Source: Silene conica (Eukaryota; Streptophyta; Magnoliopsida; Caryophyllales; Caryophyllaceae). From it: DNA of 64,000 bases. Within the stretch, counting starts at the first letter, position 1; every line of letters starts with the position of its first letter. Shown in pieces: positions 21,331-32,904 of this stretch. The stretch covers positions 21,013,703-21,077,702 of the forward strand of contig CM055311.2 of the NCBI GenBank assembly GCA_029255685.2, in the 5' to 3' direction. Position numbers and translations under genes: made by a program. The notes under the pieces are model-generated. The model was not told where the DNA came from, did no database searches, and saw nothing but the letters and a program-made list of their open reading frames with translations.

Positions 21331-21930
21331 TATAAACTACGACATTCCCAATCTCAGACTATGCAACCCCCTGGTAGGACGACGATAATCGACTGTTCTA
21401 GTGTAAACCTGGCCAGACTCTCAGGGCGTAGACAATCCACGTCCCCAATTCGACAAGTGTCCAAGACACTCCCAAGACCCGACCTAGCTAAGAACGAGAT
21501 ATGCCCGAAGGCGGGCAGACAATCTAAGACCTGACCGTGAGACCAAGTCACTACGGCCAACCAGCTACACAATGCAGTCAAGTGAGAACTCGAGTACTAT
21601 AGCAGCGCACAGCAGGTTACAGAATTCCCAATATGTCATCTCAAAGATGTACAACAACTCAAACTCGAATGACAATCATTTCGTATATATATATCATCTC
21701 TAAACATCCATACAACACTTAACCGACTTCGGGAACTAATTTGAGGCAAGAGCCGATTTCCCTTCCGTTGCCCGGCCGGGGGGTCTTTCATCCTCAAATC
21801 CATTACCGAACCCGACATAAGCGTCGCCCAATTTCTTGGGACTTCAAACAAGCATACGAAACATACGGAAGAAGAATCAATCAAATCCGACATGCGAAAC
21901 ACAAGTTACAAACAATTTAATATGGTCAGG

Positions 21931-22250
21931 GCTCTCAGCCGGTCAGCCACAGGCTGCCGGTTGGCCGGCTGAGAGACCCAATCCCTCATGTGAACAACGC
22001 AATAAAACAACAAGGAGGTACTCCCAGCCGGTCGGCCGGCTGCCGGTCCACCGACTGAGGATCTTTTCCCCAATTTCTATGAAAACAATAACAACAACAA
22101 GAAGGTCTCCCAGCCGGCCGGCCGGCTGCCGGTCCACCGGCTGGGGACCCTTTTCCCATTCTTCGCCAATTTTCGCAAAAACAACAATAAATACCAAATG
22201 GGGCTCTCAGCCGGTCGACCGACCGCCGGCCCCTGACCGGCTGGGAACCC
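21931..22250 (-). repeat. Four GC-rich CAGCCGG...CCGGCTG hairpin units in S1
   Basis: Four units about 80 bp apart, each opening with CAGCCGG and closing with CCGGCTG (one closes CCGACTG), with inner GGTCGACC, GGCCGGCC or GCTGCCGG strings. The surrounding DNA is AT-rich. S3 (59135-59245) has two related units. Confidence 0.85.
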
Positions 22251-23936
22251 CCTGTCCCAAATCGCGCATTTTCGCCATTCCAAAGATCATTCAATTCTTA
22301 ATGGTTTGATTCCATACTTTGATTATACTTCTAAAATCATAAATTACAGCATATACAACACTCATACTACATTCTTAATTCATAATCAAAATCAAACATT
22401 AACTTGCATAACCAACAATAAAAACATCCATTTTTCCACATAAACACCATACTCATTATCAATACTCAACAAATCATATGAGAAACATATAAACATCAAA
22501 CCCTTGCATGATTTTAACAAATTTACAGCATCACAACCACAATCCATATATCCTAAACATGTTTCTAGTAACTAAACATACTAAAAATCATGTAAAGTGC
22601 TAATATTAGACAAAGGCCGAGTTTCTCATTATCTGTAATACCCGTATTTTATTGTGTTTTAATTTATAATTAATATTAATGTTGATGTATTGATAATTAC
22701 TTGAACGTCTAAGCTCGATAATTAAGTTATCGAACGAGTGTTCTTATATTTTATTAGTAAAGTGTCGAGTACGGATATTATTCGTCGAATCACGTTCTAA
22801 TGTTGTTACGAGACCTCGATGTGCGTGCTAGTGTCACATATGGGCCGTGAATTGAGTCAGCCCATAATCGACACAACTCAATAACACAAACACCTAACAT
22901 TACACTAATCAGCCGTCACATAAAAACAACGCCCAAACCCCACCCCTAACCTAGTATTCGTCTGACCTAAACGCTTAACCATGTTGCCGCCATATCTGGG
23001 GTTGCAAAGGAGGGTTCTACACGGTGGTTGAAGGGGTCTAGGGTGGTTCGTCTAGGCTAGGAAAGAGGTATGGTCATCGCCTTCCTGTTTCTCGCACTCC
23101 TTTTCGCTCAATTCGTTTGGTTGTATGTTAGGGTTATAAATCCTTATCTTTGACGTCTTTTTATCTGGGTTGTTTAGTAGTCATGTCTTAACCCTAGTAG
23201 GGTCGTCGTTGACCACTTAGGACCACCAATGGTCGTGGTTTTGTCGTCCGTCACAGTACACAAATCTGCGTTTTCAGAACAGAGTATGAACCCGTGGGTT
23301 TTCTGTATGAATTTAATGTGTTTTTGGTTCACGATTGTTCTAGATGTTAAAGTAAGTAGATTGGTGGTATTTAGGGTGTCTGTGTGGTTGTGGTCACGAT
23401 GGGTCGTGGTGGCGTGTGGCGGTTTTATGGTGGAGTTCGTTTGGGTCGTGGTGTAAACAGGGTAACATGGGTCTGGTGGTCAGGGTTTTGGGGTGGCTGT
23501 TTCGGGAAATGGGTGGTGTCGAAGGTTGGGGATTGGTTCCAGGGGGCAGAGGGTGTTGTGAGGTGTCAAGGGAGGAGGTTGGTCGTGGTGAGGATAACGC
23601 TGACAGGTGGCTAGAGGGGTGGTTGCGAGGGGTGTGTCACGGGTAAGTGCAGGTTATGGGACTGCCGTGGTAACCAGTGGTTGTTGAGGCTAGTTTGGAG
23701 GGCTGGTTGGGACAGGAATGGTGTCGTGGTCAGGGGCAGTGGTTACACCGTAGGTCAGGGGTCTCAACCACCTGGGCGTGGCGGTGGTGCAGGCCGTAGA
23801 AGGGCGTCGAAGAGGGCTGCGAAGTGGACTGATGTTGTGAGGGGTTGGTTGTTGTTTTGGGCTGATTGTGTTTTTACGTGGAATGCAGATTGTTGGTATT
23901 ATGTTGTTGTTGTCTAGTGTATTAATTTTGGTTGTC

Positions 23937-24085
23937 TTATTATTATTATTATTATTATTATTAATATTATTATTATTATTATTATTATTGTTATAATTAT
24001 TGTTATTATTATTATTATCATCTTCTTTATTAATGTTGTTATCATTACCTTTGTGATTAGTCTTATTATTATTATTATTAGTATT
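23937..24085 (+). repeat. TTA/ATT microsatellite in the LARD-A 5' LTR
   Basis: Imperfect (TTA)n, matched at 28353-28480 in the 3' LTR with a shorter run. LARD-B carries the complement in its LTRs. It creates spurious low-complexity frames. Confidence 0.9.
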
Positions 24086-24311
24086 AATATGGTTAATCTT
24101 ATACTATGTTTATTTGGATTCTTTTGTTATTGATATTTATGGTTTGTTATTTTTGTATTGGTCTTATTGATGTGGAATAATTATTTTTATTAAATTCAAT
24201 AATAATTGTCATTAGAATGGTCTATTGTGATTAATATGGTTACCATTGTTAGTGTGGTAATTGTTAATTGTGTTTTATGGATAGTTAAGGTATTTGGGTT
24301 ATGAGCAATTT

Positions 24312-24385
24312 TGTAAAACCCCTCGCGAAAGCGGAAATATAAACATACAAAAGTACCAAAAAGTACCCATGTTTTTGAACGAGGA
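24312..24385 (-). mobile_element. 74-bp S-family LTR tip at the broken end of the LARD-A 5' LTR
   Basis: TGTAAAACCCCTCGCGAAAG followed by GCGGAAATATAAACATACAAAA matches the terminal bases of S1 at 20410 (TGTAAAACCCCTCGCGGCAG). It begins exactly where the LARD-A 5' LTR stops matching its 3' LTR and ends where LARD internal sequence (CCCATGTTTTT...) resumes. Confidence 0.7.
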
Positions 24386-26692
24386 ACCATTTAAATTGTA
24401 TTTAATGTTTATGTATAAGTCCAACTCCAATGTTTAATATATTCATTCACGTTTTTCCAAATGATGAGTCACGTAAAATTTTAACAAGTCGTTAATTAAT
24501 AGTGATTTTTGCAAGTGCCCGGTTTCTTGTTTTATTGCTGTAAAGTTCCTGTTTAGATCAATTTGTTATAAATAATTCCCTTAAGTTGTGCATTTTATCC
24601 TTTTTCCTATGATCAGAGAATCCATCATATTTCTCAAAAACTATAATGATTCACAAAATGGCTGAACGACTATTTAATTATAATTTTTGCAAGTTGCAAT
24701 ACGATAGTTGATTGTTGGAATCGTAAGTTATGTAAGTTTTATGTAAAAGTTAATCAAATACGACTTATGTGATGTGACCACGTGGTATCCTGACATGGCA
24801 TTAGTAACATGTATAGTAGACATTTGAAATGAATGTGAACCTTACCATATGATAATGTAACCTGGCTGATTTCGTCAAGTCTATATAAAATCGCTTCAGT
24901 AATACAAACGCTCTTATTTTCTAATTTTATGACCTCAAAATAATGATGTGATATTCGTGTGTGATGTTAGAATCATGTTTATCCGGGACGAGTCTTGACA
25001 AGAGGTAGAATGAAATTTGACTGGTAAACTTGTTAGTATGATATAGCAATCTAATTGTTATAGGTAATGGAGATTATTTTGAACAATGGGAATCGTGTGG
25101 ATGTTCTTTCATATATTTATGGTATATCGTTGTCTGGTTCACTGAGATAATAATCTTTATAACACCTTCATGTATATTGTTATGTCACAAACTGAATCGC
25201 TTTGCTATGTTTGAAATCTGATCATAAAATCTTGAGTTATTAACTGGTGGACATGTGGTGTATAGAAGTACTAGTCTTGCGAATTCGTTTACTTTTATCG
25301 TTAAATTTTCATAACTCATGAACTACAATTTATAAGAACAATGTTTTAGTAAAGAAGAGTCAGAATGTCTCCATGTAGTCTTGTGTTTCGATCTCTAGCT
25401 TATAAAATTTGTCTTTTGATTCATGTTTATAAATTACCACAAATTACCGCTGCAATGTTTCCAAAGTCTCAAAATGTTTTTCCAAGTGATGATTATCCAT
25501 GATAGCGCTTGATGTTTTGATAATTATAAGTGATTATTTGCAACATACTAAATTCTGTAGCTACGTGTTGATGAAATCCTGCCGGATGTTTAATTGTGGC
25601 ATATTATATAAACCCCTTAATTTGCAAGTCATATATTTTACCAGTTTCATGATAAATGAAGTAAGGTGAGTGGATGTGAAATGTACCTAAATGGATTTTA
25701 ACTTATTGATATTTAGGAATGATAAACGGTCTTGTTATTCTATGATTGGTGTGTATCTTGTGTAATATGTCCATGCGCCATGATTAATTACATTAATTAA
25801 TTTTGCACTATGTCTTTTCCTAAAATATAATTTTGCTTCTATAGTATAGTTATGAACATGAAATGTTTTAATTGTCAATTATGAGCTAAGAGTTTACTGG
25901 TTGTTTACATTGGTGTAATTATGTTAAGCTTGTGTTGCTCAAAAGTATACTAAGTGTAATGGCCTATTTGATTTATGTGCCGTAATTCTAATGGAATATA
26001 ATATTGTGGTTGCTATTACTTATGTACGGACGTTACTAGTTATATATTTTATACCTAGTATACAAGGCTTTCGTGGGATGGATTGTTGGCTTAATTAAGT
26101 GGTAAGCGTATATAAATGGAAGTTAATAGCCGAGTTAAGTATCAAGCAACGGTTTAGGTGAGATATGGAAATTAAGGCTAAGGGTATGATTTGGCTTGAA
26201 TAGTCTGTGAAAGAGATTTGTTAATGACATTTCTTTCGCCACTATGAGAATGAGATGAGTTTTCTATGATATCAGAGTATGATGATATAACGAGTTAGAA
26301 TGTGGACTTTTACTTTGTGTTTGTATTGTGTGATTATTGTCGTTTCTTTTGACCTAGACTTGTGGGTGAGTTGCTTTGAGTCTTGTACTCTAAGGGTTGA
26401 GCATAGTTCTCTTGACTATATTGATAGCAAAATTGAGATACGTTACTGGTATTGAGTTATGGGGCCATTGTGCCGAGATATGTTTACGGTCCAGAGTGAC
26501 CATGGTTATTGAGTTATATTACTTGAATCAGAAATTGATTTTGACATGGAAATATTGTTTTGCGGTTTATTCCGCCAGTCACTCACCCCTTGTCCTTGGC
26601 TTAGGTTCGACGATGAGAATATGATACTTGGTTACTTAGAGTAACACTTTATGAGATAGAGTAATGAGCTGGAAATTTTATAATAGGGTTAC

Positions 26693-27058
26693 GGGGACGT
26701 AACCATGTTTTAAGGAGGATAGGATTGTAAAATCTTAATGATTTATGATAATATGGCTAATTCGTATGTCGTGGTTGTTTGCATATGCCTGATAATCTTG
26801 ATTTCTTCTGTTATACAGTTTATTGCGTTTCTTGAAGTACCCCTTTAATTTAAGTATGCGTTGAACTTTGGGGACAAAGTTTTCTTAACAAGGGTAGAAT
26901 GTAATATTTTGTGTTTTAAATTACCCTTACTAGTTTCCTTGACGTTATGTGGTGTCGCATATCGTGTTCCTTATGTGCCTAATGACCAGTTTATGGACCA
27001 TTGGATGGTGAACTTCAGGACGAAGTTCATTTTTAAGGAAAGAAGACTGTAATACCCG
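26693..27058 (+). repeat. Three serial polypurine/LTR-start-like modules in LARD-A
   Basis: Module 1 (26693-26733): GGGGACGTAACC, TTTTAAGGAGGATAGGA, TTGTAAAATC. Module 2 (26870-26910): GGGGACAAAGTT, CTTAACAAGGGTAGAA, TGTAATATT. Module 3 (27018-27058): AGGACGAAGTTC, TTTTTAAGGAAAGAAGAC, then the true LTR start TGTAATACCC. All three are conserved in LARD-B. Confidence 0.75.
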
Positions 27059-28997
27059 TATTTTATTGTGTTTTAATTTATAATTAATATTAATGTTGAT
27101 GTATTGATAATTACTTGAACGTCTAAGCTCGATAATTAAGTTATCGAACGAGTGTTCTTATATTTTATTAGTAAAGTGTCGAGTACGGAAATTATTCGTC
27201 GAATCACGTTCTAATGTTGTTACGAGACCTCGATGTGCGTGCTAGTGTCACATATGGGCCGTGAATTGAGTCAGCCCATAATCGACACAACTCAATAACA
27301 CAAACACCTAACATTACACTAATCAGCCGTCACATAAAAACAACGCCCAAACCCCACCCCTAACCTAGTATTCGTCTGACCTAAACGCTTAACCATGTTG
27401 CCGCCATATCTGGGGTTGCAAAGGAGGGTTCTACACGGTGGTTGAAGGGGTCTAGGGTGGTTCGTCTGGGCTAGGAAAGAGGTATGGTCATCGCCTTCCT
27501 GTTTCTCGCACTCCTTTTCGCTCAATTCGTTTGGTTGTATGTTAGGGTTATAAATCCTTATCTTTGACGTCTTTTTATCTGGGTTGTTTAGTAGTCGTGT
27601 CTTAATCTTAGTAGGGTCGTCGTTGACCACCTAGGACCACCAATGGTCGTGGTTTTGTCGTCCGTCACAGTACGCAAATCTGCGTTTTTAGAACAGAGTA
27701 TGAACCCGTGGGTTTTCTGTATGAATTTAATGTGTTTTTGGTTCACGATTGTTCTAGATGTTAAAGTAAGTAGATTGGTGGTATTTAGGGTGTCTGTGTG
27801 GTTGTGGTCACGATGGGTCGTGGTGGCGTGTGGCAGTTTTATGGTGGAGTTCGTTTGGGTCGTGGTGTAAACAGCGTAACAGGGGTCTGGTGGTCAGGGT
27901 TTTGGGGTGGCTGTTTCGGGAAATGGGTGGTGTCGAACGTTGGGGATTGGTTCCAGGGGGCAGAGGGTGGTGTGAGGTGTCAAGGGAGGAGGTTGGTCGT
28001 GGTGAGGATAACGCTGACAGGTGGCTAGAGGGGTGGTTGCGAGGGGTGTGTCACGGGTAAGTACAGGTTATGGGACTGCCGTGGTAACCAGTGGTTGTTG
28101 AGGCTAGTTTGGAGGGCTGGTTGGGACAGGAATGATGTCGTGGTCAGGGGCAGTGGTTTCACAGTAGGTCAGGGGTCTCAACCACCTGGGCGTGGTGGTG
28201 GTGCAGGCCGTAGAAGGGCGTCGAAGAGGGCTGCGAAGTGGACTGATGTTGTGAGGGGTTGGTTGTTGTTTTGGGCTGATTGTGTTTTTACGTGGAATGC
28301 AGATTGTTGGTATTATGTTGTTGTTGTCTAGTGTATTAATTTTGGTTGTCTTATGATTATTATTATTAATATTATTATTATTATTATTGCTATAATTATT
28401 GTTATTATTATTATTATTATCATCTTCTTTATTAATGTTGTTATCATTACCTTTGTTGATTAGTCTTATTATTATTATTAGTATTAATATGGTTAATTTT
28501 ATATTATGTTTATTTGGATTTTTATGTTATTGATATTTATGGTTTGTTATTTTTGTATTGGTCATATTGATGTGGAATAATTATTTTTATTAAATTCAAT
28601 AACAATTGTCATTAGAATGGTCTATTGTGATTAATATGGTTACCATTGTTAGTGTGGTAATTGTTAATTGTGTTTTATGGATAGTTAAGGTATTTGGGTT
28701 ATGAGCAATTTTGTGATAACTATTTATATGCGGTTACGAGTAATGAACGAGAACATGATCAATTATTTATGTAGTAGTGTTGATGGTATGAATGGAGTTT
28801 GATATTAAAACAATAATTATAGGAACTGAGTTCGAGGTGGAACAATTCGGGCAGCTGTTCGGTTGTCTTTCTGCAGGTCGAGGTAGGGGAAATTACTGTG
28901 ATTATAATGTTGAGCATTTTGTTGATATTTGGTGATTACCATGCTTATCTTATGCTATAATATGATGGTTATATGATTTATTCATTTATATCTTTCT

Positions 28998-29158
28998 GAG
29001 TTAATGGGCGTTGTGATCGGTGCGGAGTTAATGGGCGTTGTGATCGGTGCGGAGTTAATGGGCGTTGTGATCGGTGCGGAGTTAATGGGCGTTGTGATCG
29101 GTGCGGAGTTAATGGGCCTTGTGATCGGTGCGGAGTTGATGGGTCTTGTGATTCGGAG
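28998..29158 (+). repeat. 27-bp tandem repeat, about six copies, in the LARD-A 3' LTR
   Basis: Units start with GAGTTAATGGGCGTTGTGAT at 28998, 29025, 29052, 29079, 29106 and a diverged one at 29133. LARD-B has only short, degenerate ATGGGTCTTGTGAT-like repeats at the corresponding place (about 56905-56950, reverse). Confidence 0.9.
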
Positions 29159-30360
29159 TGGGGATGATTGAATTTCTATTTATAGTAATGTTTGGTTGTT
29201 TACTTTTCCTCTACTCAACCTCGTGGTTGACCCTGTGTATTCGTGTGACACCTGTGATGATCCGTGATGGGGAGCAGTTTTGACAGGAAGGATGGTGCTG
29301 TGGGAGCATGGGATGGCGTGAGTACTCGGATGGACCGACTTAGATGTAGATCACATACTTAGTAGTTATCAGTTGTACTTTAGTTTCCGCTGTGTAGCAT
29401 TTGTAACATCGAAGTTTAAATTTTATCAGTTTTTTTATAAAGTACTTTGGTTTGGTTTACTTTGTTATTCACTACCTCGGATATTCCGAGATGGTAACAG
29501 CTCAATTTACTGAGGATGTCTTGCCAAAGGCTCCTTAATAAATCGGGGTGTTACATTATCGACACCTTAAAAGAGCGATTCTTCACTTCTAATCTTCTAC
29601 AATGTACGAGTCCTTGTCCGGGTCGTCCGAGTCAACACCTACAAACAACAAAAACGGATTATTATGGGGTAATTTTGAGTTTACCTCAAAACAGTCCCAA
29701 AATGAAAGTTGATGAAACGGATATTGAAAGAGATAGAAAGAACGGAAATGAAGAGATGAAAGCGTAGGCGAAAACCTTGCGTCAATCGGAGTTGACATGA
29801 GTAAATGAATGATGTTTTTGTGAAGTGGAAATGGGTAGCAATGGAGGAAATAATTTACAGTATGTTGTTTTGGAGAAGGAAGGAGTAACGTTGGAAAGGA
29901 GATAGGATGTCCTTTATATTTGACTTGAGTCGGGTTTCCAAAATATATGGGGCGGAAATCTTAAAAACGGAAACTAGCAAGTAAACATGAAATCTTTAGA
30001 TTAAACAAACTCAAGACGGAACTTAACGACATTTCTCTAAAATAAAACTCACGAATTATTATTAAAATATTATTAAATTCCGAAAACTACTTTATATTAT
30101 TAAAATATACCTTTACAAAAATACGGGATGTTACAGGCAAGCTTGTCAAAGGCTAGGCGTAGATTACTCGATTTTAATTTGAGGTCAAATTCTCAAAAAC
30201 AAAGAGAGTATGATGCGGGAGCATGGACTAGGGGGAAGGGTCGTGACCCACGACCTAAACGAGAGCTCAAAGTGTTCGAGTTGGGTTCAATACGGATACT
30301 CAAGTTAGCTTGGGAAGACGTCTTGAAAGAGCAAGGGAAGCTTCCAAGAAGCTTCATGGG

Positions 30361-30449
30361 GAAGCGTGCCAAACGTCCCCAACCCTAGACGTGTGATGGG
30401 CCACTAATAATAATGTTATTAGAAGCGTGCCAAACGTCCCCAACCCTAG
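30361..30449 (+). repeat. 28-bp direct repeat pair at the end of the gag-pro ORF
   Basis: Identical 28-mers at 30361-30388 and 30422-30449, beginning GAAGCGTGCC and ending CCAACCCTAG. The first ends exactly at the TAG stop of the gag-pro ORF. The second abuts sequence of the minus-strand Ulp1-like gene. This looks like a junction scar between retroelement and older DNA. Confidence 0.85.
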
Positions 30450-30476
30450 TATTAATTCATTTACACTTACCGTATG

Positions 30477-32825
30477 AGTGAGCCCGAAAAGACAATGGTT
30501 GCTTGCAACGGGTGCCGTCTTTAATTCATCAAGTTGTCCAGCAACAAAACCCAACACTCAATGACACTGTTTTCAATCATCGTAGAAGGCAGCAGAAAAA
30601 TAATGTCTTCGTGAAGAATCATATGAACGTCAGTGTATAAAGCCAGTTGCTCCCTACAATAGCGTAATAAGCAAAAAAATCTATAATGATTTTAAAACCA
30701 ATAAATTTCCACTGAATGTTTACTTACGGTTTGTACACTGAATCAGACGAACTAAACACGTAGTCCATTACGTCCTTTCTCAAACTGAAGACAGTCGAGA
30801 AGGTACTCTTCCTACTACTTATGAAATCTAACGCAGCGGTCTGGTTAGGATTAGGGTACCCCCAGTCGATCGAGCAGCCGAGATTTTCAGGGACCATACC
30901 CATGCATGTTAGGGCATGAGGGGAGTGGAGTAGGAATGGATGATGGATCAAGTCAGTACGGGGGACGTATATTTCACTGGCCAAATTCCTCCCCTCACCT
31001 GCACGATAAACCCCACTCCTCCACCCTTCTTCAATTTTTCTATACACTCTTTTGCATCCTTGTAGCTGTATCCTGCTTCTGCCAGATCTTCCGCAATGTT
31101 TTGTTTTGTTACGATTGCAATTGGTCCCTTCACCCCCGACACAGGCTGAGCCATCTTCAAATCTGTCATAATTTGCGCCATTTCAGCCGTATCGTACAAA
31201 AACGCACTGTCAATTACTTCGTTGGATGGGATTGGCGCTGATGAGGTCTGTAACCCATCATTGCAATCTGTCCCATCATCACCAAGCCGCCGCGTCGTCG
31301 TCTCATGAGAGACTTCAGCGACATCACCCTCATCCGTTACATCATCCCCATCAGCCCCCACAATCCCACTTTCTCTTAGATCAGCAAGAACCCCGTACAA
31401 TTTGATAGTGGTAATATCCTCTTCATCCGCACTAACTCCGGTATCAGCCCTCTCCTCCCCTCCCAACTACTTAACCGGAACAGGTGCATTTGCAACGTAA
31501 TTCTTCATCCGTTCTGAAGTTTTTTCCACCTCATCACATTATCTGTGTAGTTCCTCGCATTGCCAGAATTCTTGTGTTGACTGTGATGGGACGAGGCCGG
31601 GTGAGTCTGTACACCCTTTCATCGCATGTTTGATGGTCGTCAAAGCCTCCGTGTACCATGAATTAAAAACCACGACATTCCTCTAGACTTTCTAATATAG
31701 TTCATGTACATCATGGAAACAAATAACACATATCAGCGTGGGATTAAATAATTTCTTAATAAACTAAACCAAAATACAATAACACTTGCATAAAGAGCTC
31801 GTTCTTTCAACTGTTGGTTGTCCTCAACACCTTCAGATAGTCCAATTTCAATGAACTTCTTAGTAGGCTTATCTCCAACCTTAGACGAAGGTGCGTTGGT
31901 TACAGGCGGCGCATTTAATCGAAGCAGCGGAGGACCCTCGATTAGATTAAGCTGGTTGTTGGTGGCTGCACGAATACAGCGAGGGTACTTCACAACTGAC
32001 CGTATCTGGAGGCCTAACCCTCCATTTTTCACTTCCCAATCAATCCTCGTATTTAATCTATGCTCGTCCCAATGCTTGATAAGAGGGATATCATTGCGAG
32101 AAATCTCCCCCTGGAAATCAAACCGCTGAAAGTATGTTATCATCAAGAAGGGGATACAACCGGTGACATGCGACTTGTTTGTAAAAGAGTCTTGACCACC
32201 CTTTACCATAGCGTCTAACACATAAGAACACCAATCAAAATGGGGGATGACACCTACATCCTCAACCGCTCTTAGGAGCTTGAAATCAATCCCATTATTA
32301 ATGGTGGCCGTGAGAAATGACGACATACACAGTAACACGAACAACCGACATAAATCATCTCCTCCATCTTTGTCTGCATCAATAGCGTCTTTGATCTTCC
32401 CAATGGGAATGACGGCTTTGGAACTCGTTATCCCCAAACGTGTTTCTCCACCGATTTTTAAATGCAAGGCTTTCATCACTATTGGAGCCTTTTTGGAAAC
32501 CGGTCGGAAGAAGCTTAAGCTCGTTGGGTCCAAGAGGTAGGAGGAAGCAGTCATGTTCATCAAGTTTGGATAGCATGACGTGATTCAAGTTAGGCGCTCT
32601 AAACACGTAAGAGCCATCCGTAAAGCAGTTCAAAAATAAGTACGTGTGATCTAACGGATACTGCTTGAACTTCAACTCAAGCATACCTCCAAACGCAATC
32701 CTTGTAACAGCCGATCTTTGGGCATTATTTAACTTTTCTATGACCTCAAATAACCTCCTCCCGCGACATTTGACTGATATTTTAGCCGTCGGAATGTACA
32801 CTTCATCAGCAATTTCAATAGACAT
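30477..32825 (-). pseudogene. Ulp1-like peptidase-family gene, plant-mobile-domain type, broken and C-terminally truncated
   Basis: On the minus strand an acceptor-like CTGTAG precedes ATG at 32825. The N-terminus ends in the LPLGPNELKLLP motif. The frame shifts near 32440 and continues in another frame (GGDDLCRLFVLLCMSSFLT, HFDWCSYVLDAMVKG, TGCIPFLMITYFQRF), as in plant Ulp1-family hypothetical proteins with a mobile-type domain. A stop-ridden linker (31480-31730) leads to an acidic region at 30948-31466, then DYVFSSSDSVYKP, a GTAAGT donor near 30724 and an exon with IENSVIECWVLLLDNL before a donor at about 30477. The catalytic His-Asp-Cys part is absent. Such genes are often spread by Mutator-like elements or Helitrons, but I see no such ends. 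Confidence 0.6.
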
Positions 32826-32904
32826 CTACAGGCACAACAAAAAATATAGCTCATAATCATACAATGAAACAATTGTTGAAGGATGTTGAATACTCACACT
32901 TCAC

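Larger units (their letters stand above)
22634..29555 (+). mobile_element. LARD-A: large LTR retrotransposon derivative without coding capacity
   Basis: LTRs are 22634-24311 (truncated at its 3' part) and 27048-29555 (2508 bp, TGTAATACCCG...GGGGTGTTACA), with a perfect TTATC TSD at 22629-22633 and 29556-29560. The shared part of the LTRs differs by only scattered substitutions. The internal region (24386-27047) has no meaningful ORF but aligns with the internal region of LARD-B read in reverse, for example around 26575-26650 against 53960-54020. The 5' LTR end and primer-binding site are missing, replaced by a 74-bp piece resembling the tip of the S-family LTR. It depends on another element's proteins if mobile at all. 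Confidence 0.9.
20410..30135 (-). mobile_element. Solo LTR S1 (same family as S0), reverse, interrupted by LARD-A
   Basis: LTR segments are 20410-22633 and 29561-30135. Read on the minus strand it runs TGTAACATCCCGTATTT to GAGGGGTTTTACA, with GGCAA at 20405-20409 and 30136-30140 as a perfect TSD. It shares the ends, the two bracketing blocks (about 20905-21015 and 21718-21845) and the overall order with S0, but is well diverged. It has no credible ORF; long frames in 21836-22309 arise from GC-rich hairpin repeats. Confidence 0.92.
18690..30388 (+). pseudogene. Chromovirus-type gag-protease ORF, split by solo LTR S1
   Basis: Coding parts are 18690-20409 and 30141-30388, which join in frame across the GGCAA duplication. 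The likely original start, ATGACCAAATGAGG at 18690, has an in-frame TGA at the fourth codon; the first ATG after it is 18837, giving an open frame of over 520 codons to the insertion. Features: gag core (FLDWLRQTERVFEYK, FLPRDYDQENYLKLHSLSQ), a zinc-knuckle position reading RSYKSQGYGHIATDRP in which all three cysteines are replaced, and protease with DSGSCT, then HILLGRPWQFDR. A Gly/Val/Glu repeat tail follows (about 20160-20400). The 3' part continues to TAG at 30386-30388. No RT or integrase follows. The Athila LTR abuts its 5' end. Confidence 0.8.

Noticed and set aside
21836-22309. 157-aa frame with Arg/Pro/Gly-rich sequence
   Set aside because: It lies wholly within an LTR and is made by GC-rich hairpin repeats; no homologous frame exists in the sister LTR S0.
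23229-23917. Overlapping Trp/Val/Gly-rich frames, repeated at 27643-28331
   Set aside because: They repeat because they lie in both LTRs of LARD-A. Several frames overlap, none has a domain, and composition is TGG/GTG-rich.
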